Assembly: GCF_000340435.2 (NCBI RefSeq)
Contig: NZ_CP011883.2
Span: 3,828,687-3,892,686 of the forward strand
Length of the DNA: 64,000 nt
Reading direction: 5' to 3'
Source: Mycobacterium haemophilum DSM 44634
Lineage (GTDB): Bacteria > Actinomycetota > Actinomycetes > Mycobacteriales > Mycobacteriaceae
The notes beneath the pieces were generated by a model. That model was not told the DNA's origin. It was given only the letters and a program-made list of their open reading frames with translations, and searched no databases. Below are positions 59,887 through 64,000 of this stretch, one piece after another; the first letter of the stretch is position 1; each line of letters starts with the position of its first letter. The position numbers were made by a program, and so were the translations under genes.

Positions 59887-62307
59887 ATGTCGGAGCGCCC
59901 CCCAGCCGTCCTCACGGTCCTCAAGCTTGCGGGGTGTTGCCTGTTGGCCGGCGTCGTCGCCACCGCAATGATGTTCCCGTTGGCCGGCGGACTGGGGCTG
60001 ATGTCTAATCGCGCCTCAGAAGTGGTCGCCAACGGATCGGCCCAACTTCTCGAGGGCGAGGTGCCCGCGGTATCGACAATGGTCGACGCGAAGGGAAACA
60101 CGATCGCGTGGCTGTACTCGCAACGCCGATTCGAGGTACCCACCGACAAGATCGCCAACACCATGAAGCTGGCCATCGTTTCCATCGAGGACAAGCGTTT
60201 TGCCGACCACAGCGGTGTGGACTGGAAGGGCACCCTGACCGGGCTGGCCGGCTACGCGTCCGGCGACGTGGACACTCGCGGCGGTTCGACGATCGAGCAG
60301 CAGTACGTGAAGAACTACCAGCTGCTGGTTACCGCCCAGACCGACGCCGAAAAGCGTGCGGCCGTCGAAACCACCCCGGCGCGCAAGCTGCGCGAGATCC
60401 GGATGGCGCTCACGCTGGACAAGACGTTTACCAAACCCGAGATCCTGACCCGCTACTTGAACCTGGTGTCGTTCGGCAACAACTCGTTCGGCGTGCAAGA
60501 TGCGGCGCAGACCTACTTCGGCGTCAATGCGTCCGACCTGAATTGGCAACAGGCGGCACTGCTGGCGGGCATGGTGCAGTCGACCAGCACGCTCAACCCG
60601 TACACTAACCCCGAAGGTGCGTTGGCCCGGCGAAACGTGGTGCTGGACACCATGATTGAAAATCTGCCGCACGATGCCGACGCGTTGCGCGCCGCCAAGG
60701 CCGAGCCACTGGGGATATTGCCGCAGCCCAACGAGCTGCCTCGGGGCTGCATCGCGGCAGGCGACCGGGCATTCTTCTGCGACTATGTCCAGGAGTATTT
60801 GTCACGTGCCGGGATCAGCAAGGATCAGCTGGCCAAGGGCGGCTACCTGATCCGCACCACGCTTGACCCAGACGTGCAGGCCCCGGTCAAGGCGGCCATC
60901 GACAAGTTCGCCAGCCCAAACCTGGCGGGCATCTCCAGCGTGATGAGCGTCATCACGCCGGGCAAGGATTCCCATCGCGTGGTTGCGATGGCCAGCAACC
61001 GCAAGTACGGGCTGGACACCGATGCCGGCGAAACCATGCGACCGCAGCCGTTCTCCTTGGTCGGCGACGGCGCCGGGTCCGTCTTCAAGATCTTCACCGC
61101 AGCCGCCGCGCTGGACATGGGTATGGGCATCAACGCCACCCTCGAGGTCCCGGGCCGGTTCCAGGCCAAAGGGATGGGAAGCGGCGGAGCCAAAGGGTGC
61201 CCCAAGGAAACCTGGTGCGTGATCAACGCCGGTAACTACCGAGGGTCGATGAACGTCACCGACGCGCTGGCCACCTCGCCCAACACCGCGTTCGCCAAGC
61301 TGATCCAGCAGGTCGGGGTGACGCGCACGGTGGACATGGCGATCAAACTCGGCTTGCGGTCCTATGCAAACCCCGGCACCGCCCGCGACTACAACCCGGA
61401 CAGCAACGAGAGCCTGGCGGACTTCGTCAAACGGCAGAACATCGGTTCGTTCACCTTGGGACCGATCGAGGTCAACGCGCTGGAGCTATCGAATGTCGCG
61501 GCGACGCTGGCATCCGGTGGGGTGTGGTGCCCGCCGAACCCCATCGGCAAGTTGTTCGACCGCAACGGCAACGAAGTTGCGGTTACTACTGAGACCTGCG
61601 ATCGGGTGGTGCCTGAGGGTTTGGCCAACACGTTGGCCAACGCGATGAGTAAAGATGCAGTGGGCAGCGGCACCGCGGCGGGTTCGGCCGGGGCAGCGGG
61701 CTGGGACCTGCCAATGTCAGGCAAGACCGGCACCACAGAAGCCCACCGGTCCGCCGGCTTCGTGGGCTTCACCAACCACTATGCGGCGGCCAACTACATC
61801 TACGATGACTCCACCTCGCCAACGGATCTGTGCTCCGGTCCGCTGCGCCACTGCAGTGACGGTGACTTATACGGCGGTAACGAGCCTGCCCGCACCTGGT
61901 TCACCGCAATGAAGCCGATCGCCACCAACTTCGGTGAGGTGCGCTTGCCACCGACGGATCCGCGCTACGTCGACGGCTCTCCCGGTTCACGGGTGCCCAG
62001 CGTGGCCGGACTGGATCTGGACGCGGCGCGTCAGCGCCTGAAGGGGGCGGGTTTCCAGGTTGCCGATCAACCCACCTCGGTCAACAGCAACGCCAAGCTC
62101 GGCGAGGTGGTCGGCACCACACCCAGCGGCCAAACAATTCCGGGTTCGATCATCACAATTCAAACCAGCAACGGCATCCCGCCGGCTCCGCCACCGCCGC
62201 CGGAGGGCGGCCCGCCGATGCCGCCCCCAGTCGGATCGCAGGTCATCGAGATTCCTGGCCTGCCGCCGATCACCATTCCGTTACTAGCGCCCCCGCCGCC
62301 CCCGTAG
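59887..62307 (+). CDS. ponA2: Bifunctional class A penicillin-binding protein PonA2 with PASTA domain
   Basis: An 806-residue peptidoglycan synthase. One N-terminal anchor (LAGCCLLAGVVATAMMFP) precedes the GT51 glycosyltransferase domain (catalytic Glu in SIEDKRFADHSG; second motif RGGSTIEQQYVK). The transpeptidase has SxxK as SVFK, SxN as SPN in LATSPNTAF and KTG as SGKTGTTE. A single PASTA domain (VPSVAGLDLDAARQRL) and a Pro-rich end follow. ATG 59887 matches the M. tuberculosis start. It diverges from whiB4. Confidence 0.96.
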   Translation: MSERPPAVLTVLKLAGCCLLAGVVATAMMFPLAGGLGLMSNRASEVVANGSAQLLEGEVPAVSTMVDAKGNTIAWLYSQRRFEVPTDKIANTMKLAIVSIEDKRFADHSGVDWKGTLTGLAGYASGDVDTRGGSTIEQQYVKNYQLLVTAQTDAEKRAAVETTPARKLREIRMALTLDKTFTKPEILTRYLNLVSFGNNSFGVQDAAQTYFGVNASDLNWQQAALLAGMVQSTSTLNPYTNPEGALARRNVVLDTMIENLPHDADALRAAKAEPLGILPQPNELPRGCIAAGDRAFFCDYVQEYLSRAGISKDQLAKGGYLIRTTLDPDVQAPVKAAIDKFASPNLAGISSVMSVITPGKDSHRVVAMASNRKYGLDTDAGETMRPQPFSLVGDGAGSVFKIFTAAAALDMGMGINATLEVPGRFQAKGMGSGGAKGCPKETWCVINAGNYRGSMNVTDALATSPNTAFAKLIQQVGVTRTVDMAIKLGLRSYANPGTARDYNPDSNESLADFVKRQNIGSFTLGPIEVNALELSNVAATLASGGVWCPPNPIGKLFDRNGNEVAVTTETCDRVVPEGLANTLANAMSKDAVGSGTAAGSAGAAGWDLPMSGKTGTTEAHRSAGFVGFTNHYAAANYIYDDSTSPTDLCSGPLRHCSDGDLYGGNEPARTWFTAMKPIATNFGEVRLPPTDPRYVDGSPGSRVPSVAGLDLDAARQRLKGAGFQVADQPTSVNSNAKLGEVVGTTPSGQTIPGSIITIQTSNGIPPAPPPPPEGGPPMPPPVGSQVIEIPGLPPITIPLLAPPPPP

Positions 62308-62373
62308 ACCCTCAAAAGGCGATGTACCACCGGAATTGCGTTGTCGGTCCGCGACCGGCAGTAGGCTGCCTGC

Positions 62374-63396
62374 ATGGCTGACGCGCGCCCGACTACCCCG
62401 TTTAGCACCGGTCCTGCGGCCCGCTCGAAAGTTAGCGGTCGCCGGGCGTGGCCCATCCTGATCCGCACCGGCGCCGTTGTGCTCGGCTCCACCGCCGCAG
62501 GGATCGGTTATGCCTCGATCGTCGAGCGCAACGCGTTCGTCCTGCGTGAGCTGACCATCCCGGTCTTAACACCGGGCTCCACGCCGCTGCGAGTGCTGCA
62601 TATCAGCGATATGCATATGCTGCCCCACCAGCGCCGCAAACAAGCCTGGCTCCGCGACCTGGCCACCTGGGAGCCCGACCTGGTGGTCAACACCGGTGAC
62701 AACTTGGCGCATCCCAGGGCGGTACCCGCGGTCATCCAAACCCTGGGTGATCTGTTGTCCCGCCCGGGTGTCTTTGTGTTCGGCAGCAATGACTACTTCG
62801 GGCCACGCCTAAAGAACCCGGTGAACTACCTGACCAACCCGAGGCACCGGGTCCGTGGTGAACCGTTGCCGTGGCAGGATCTGCGGGCGGCGTTCACCGA
62901 ACGTGGCTGGCTCGACCTGACCCACACCCGCCGCGAGTTCGAGGTGGCTGGACTGCACATTGCCGCCGCAGGCGTGGACGACCCGCACGTCGGCCGGGAC
63001 CGGTACGACACTATCGCGGGCCCAGCCAGCCCGGCCGCGAACCTGCGGCTGGGGTTGACCCATTCGCCGGAACCGCGGGTGCTGGACCGCTTCGCCGCCG
63101 ACGGCTATCAGCTGGTGATGGCCGGCCACACGCACGGTGGCCAATTGTGCCTGCCGTTCTACGGAGCCCTGGTAACCAACTGCGGCCTGGACCGGTCTCG
63201 GGCGAAGGGGATATCACGCTGGGGTGCGGATATGCGGTTGCATGTCTCCGCGGGGATAGGCACCTCACCGTTTGCGCCGGTGCGATTCTGCTGCCGACCC
63301 GAAGCCACCCTGCTGACGTTGATCGCCGCCCCGATGGGCGGTCGAGAGTCCAGGAGGAATCTGGGCCGTTCGCAACCAACGGCTGCAGTGCGTTGA
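62374..63396 (+). CDS. Calcineurin-like metallophosphoesterase (Rv3683)
   Basis: A 340-residue metallophosphoesterase. A probable N-terminal membrane anchor (ILIRTGAVVLGSTAAGIGYAS) precedes the catalytic motifs SDMHM (DxH), GDNLAH, GSND in place of GNHD, and AGHTHGGQLCLP. The GNHD-to-GSND exchange removes the metal-assisting histidine, a known variation in some membrane-linked members. It may cut lipid-linked or nucleotide phosphates; the substrate is unknown. The next gene starts inside its stop codon. Confidence 0.9.
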   Translation: MADARPTTPFSTGPAARSKVSGRRAWPILIRTGAVVLGSTAAGIGYASIVERNAFVLRELTIPVLTPGSTPLRVLHISDMHMLPHQRRKQAWLRDLATWEPDLVVNTGDNLAHPRAVPAVIQTLGDLLSRPGVFVFGSNDYFGPRLKNPVNYLTNPRHRVRGEPLPWQDLRAAFTERGWLDLTHTRREFEVAGLHIAAAGVDDPHVGRDRYDTIAGPASPAANLRLGLTHSPEPRVLDRFAADGYQLVMAGHTHGGQLCLPFYGALVTNCGLDRSRAKGISRWGADMRLHVSAGIGTSPFAPVRFCCRPEATLLTLIAAPMGGRESRRNLGRSQPTAAVR

Positions 63397-64000
63397 ACGG
63401 GCGCACCGAGATCGTGGTCCGCAGCCTGCCACGAAACTGGGCCGACAACGCAATCCGGCTGATCGAGGCCGACGCCCGGCGCAGCGCTGACACCCACTTG
63501 CTGCGGTACCCGCTGCCGTCGGCCTGGTGCACCGATGGCCTCGGTGTCCAGGTCGAGCTGTACCTCAAAGACGAAACGACCCACATCACCGGCAGCCTCA
63601 AACACCGGCTGGCACGCTCGTTGTTCCTCTATGCGCTGTGCAACGGGTGGATCAACGACGGCACCACGGTGGTGGAGGCGTCGTCGGGTTCAACGGCGGT
63701 CTCCGAAGCCTACTTCGCGGCGTTGCTAGGTCTGCCGTTCATCGCCGTGATGCCGGAGGCGACCAGCGCCTCCAAGGTGGCGCTCATCGAATCACAAGGC
63801 GGCCGTTGCCATTTCGTGAAGAACTCAAGCGAGGTCTACGCCGAGGCTCAGCGTGTCGCGCAGCAGACCGGCGGGCACTATCTGGACCAGTTCACCAACG
63901 CCGAGCGTGCGACCGACTGGCGCGGCAACAACAACATCGCCGAGTCGATCTACATGCAAATGCGCGAAGAGCAGCACCCCATCCCGGAATGGATTGTGGT
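63393..64000 (+). CDS. PLP-dependent cysteine-synthase-like enzyme (Rv3684), 3' truncated by window
   Basis: A fold-type II PLP enzyme; about 202 codons are in the window and the gene runs off the right edge. The PLP lysine is in HITGSLKHRLARSLF, and the phosphate-binding loop is EASSGSTAVSEAY. The start is TTG 63393, overlapping the Rv3683 stop by 4 bases (TTGA), and aligns with the M. tuberculosis MKRTEIVVR start. It looks like a cysteine desulfhydrase/synthase relative, but substrate specificity is unknown. Confidence 0.93.
   Translation, partial: MNGRTEIVVRSLPRNWADNAIRLIEADARRSADTHLLRYPLPSAWCTDGLGVQVELYLKDETTHITGSLKHRLARSLFLYALCNGWINDGTTVVEASSGSTAVSEAYFAALLGLPFIAVMPEATSASKVALIESQGGRCHFVKNSSEVYAEAQRVAQQTGGHYLDQFTNAERATDWRGNNNIAESIYMQMREEQHPIPEWIV

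Noticed and set aside
1..64000. CRISPR array, prophage, ESX locus or intact insertion sequence
   Set aside because: I scanned for regularly spaced direct repeats, integrase/capsid-type genes, WxG100 pairs and complete transposases and found none; the tandem repeats have no spacers.

Overview
The window is chromosomal DNA of a slow-growing Mycobacterium close to, but not inside, the M. tuberculosis complex. GC is high, gene order from ftsH to Rv3684 follows H37Rv as I remember it, and there are mycobacteria-specific families (PE_PGRS, WhiB4, MarP, BagA/B, Ms1 RNA). Crp differs from remembered M. tuberculosis Crp at about six of 224 residues, more than expected within the complex. All gene names are assigned from remembered homologues, not from a search.

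Positions 1-9633: the 5' end of ftsH (minus), a tight epoxide hydrolase/flavin oxidoreductase/alcohol dehydrogenase operon, a decayed gap, lipoprotein lpqG, then a minus-strand run dacB - Rv3626c-like protease - tilS - hpt. The espACD operon and the esxV/esxW/PE32/PPE65 block that lie here in H37Rv are absent. Positions 9758-17543: ppa, a coiled-coil membrane protein, a TerC/DUF475 protein, and a glycan-type cluster (flippase-like protein, GT2 glycosyltransferase, DUF2304 protein, galE1, large membrane protein). Positions 17544-19179: an IS256-type transposase relic, an orphan solute-binding lipoprotein and tRNA-Thr(CGU). Positions 19253-28925: DNA polymerase III delta'-like protein, membrane adenylate cyclase, topA, a small unknown gene, cspA with a terminator, and a MrfA-like helicase.

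Positions 28926-39323: a long gene-poor gap, a PAS-type protein, a 19-bp perfect inverted repeat, a PE_PGRS gene with several apparent single-base losses, a minus-strand Tad/Flp pilus operon, and a HAD phosphatase flanked by two small RNAs (6C on the minus strand, Ms1/MTS2823-like on the plus strand). Positions 39381-48659: an unknown gene, the dppABCD peptide importer, a secreted DUF4232 protein divergent from acs, and a secreted trypsin-like protease. Positions 48852-64000: a holin-like membrane protein with EphE, then marP - CoA Nudix - TlpA-like - nth (minus), crp, MBL hydrolase - RidA - a 53-residue DUF4177 protein (minus), the Get3-like pair bagA/bagB, whiB4, ponA2, a metallophosphoesterase and the start of a PLP enzyme.

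Themes are envelope building and remodelling (dacB, ponA2, the glycan cluster, MarP, Tad pilus, PE_PGRS), stress and redox sensing (WhiB4, Crp, adenylate cyclase, cspA, 6C and Ms1 RNAs) and nutrient uptake (Dpp, Acs). Variation is concentrated in short tandem repeats: 9 bp in the Rv3626c-like gene, 57 bp at the Nudix/marP junction and 54 bp at the crp stop codon. I found no CRISPR array, intact insertion sequence, prophage or ESX locus. No clearly undescribed multi-gene system stands out; the strongest leads are the repeats, the inverted repeat before the PE_PGRS gene, and the gene-content differences from H37Rv.
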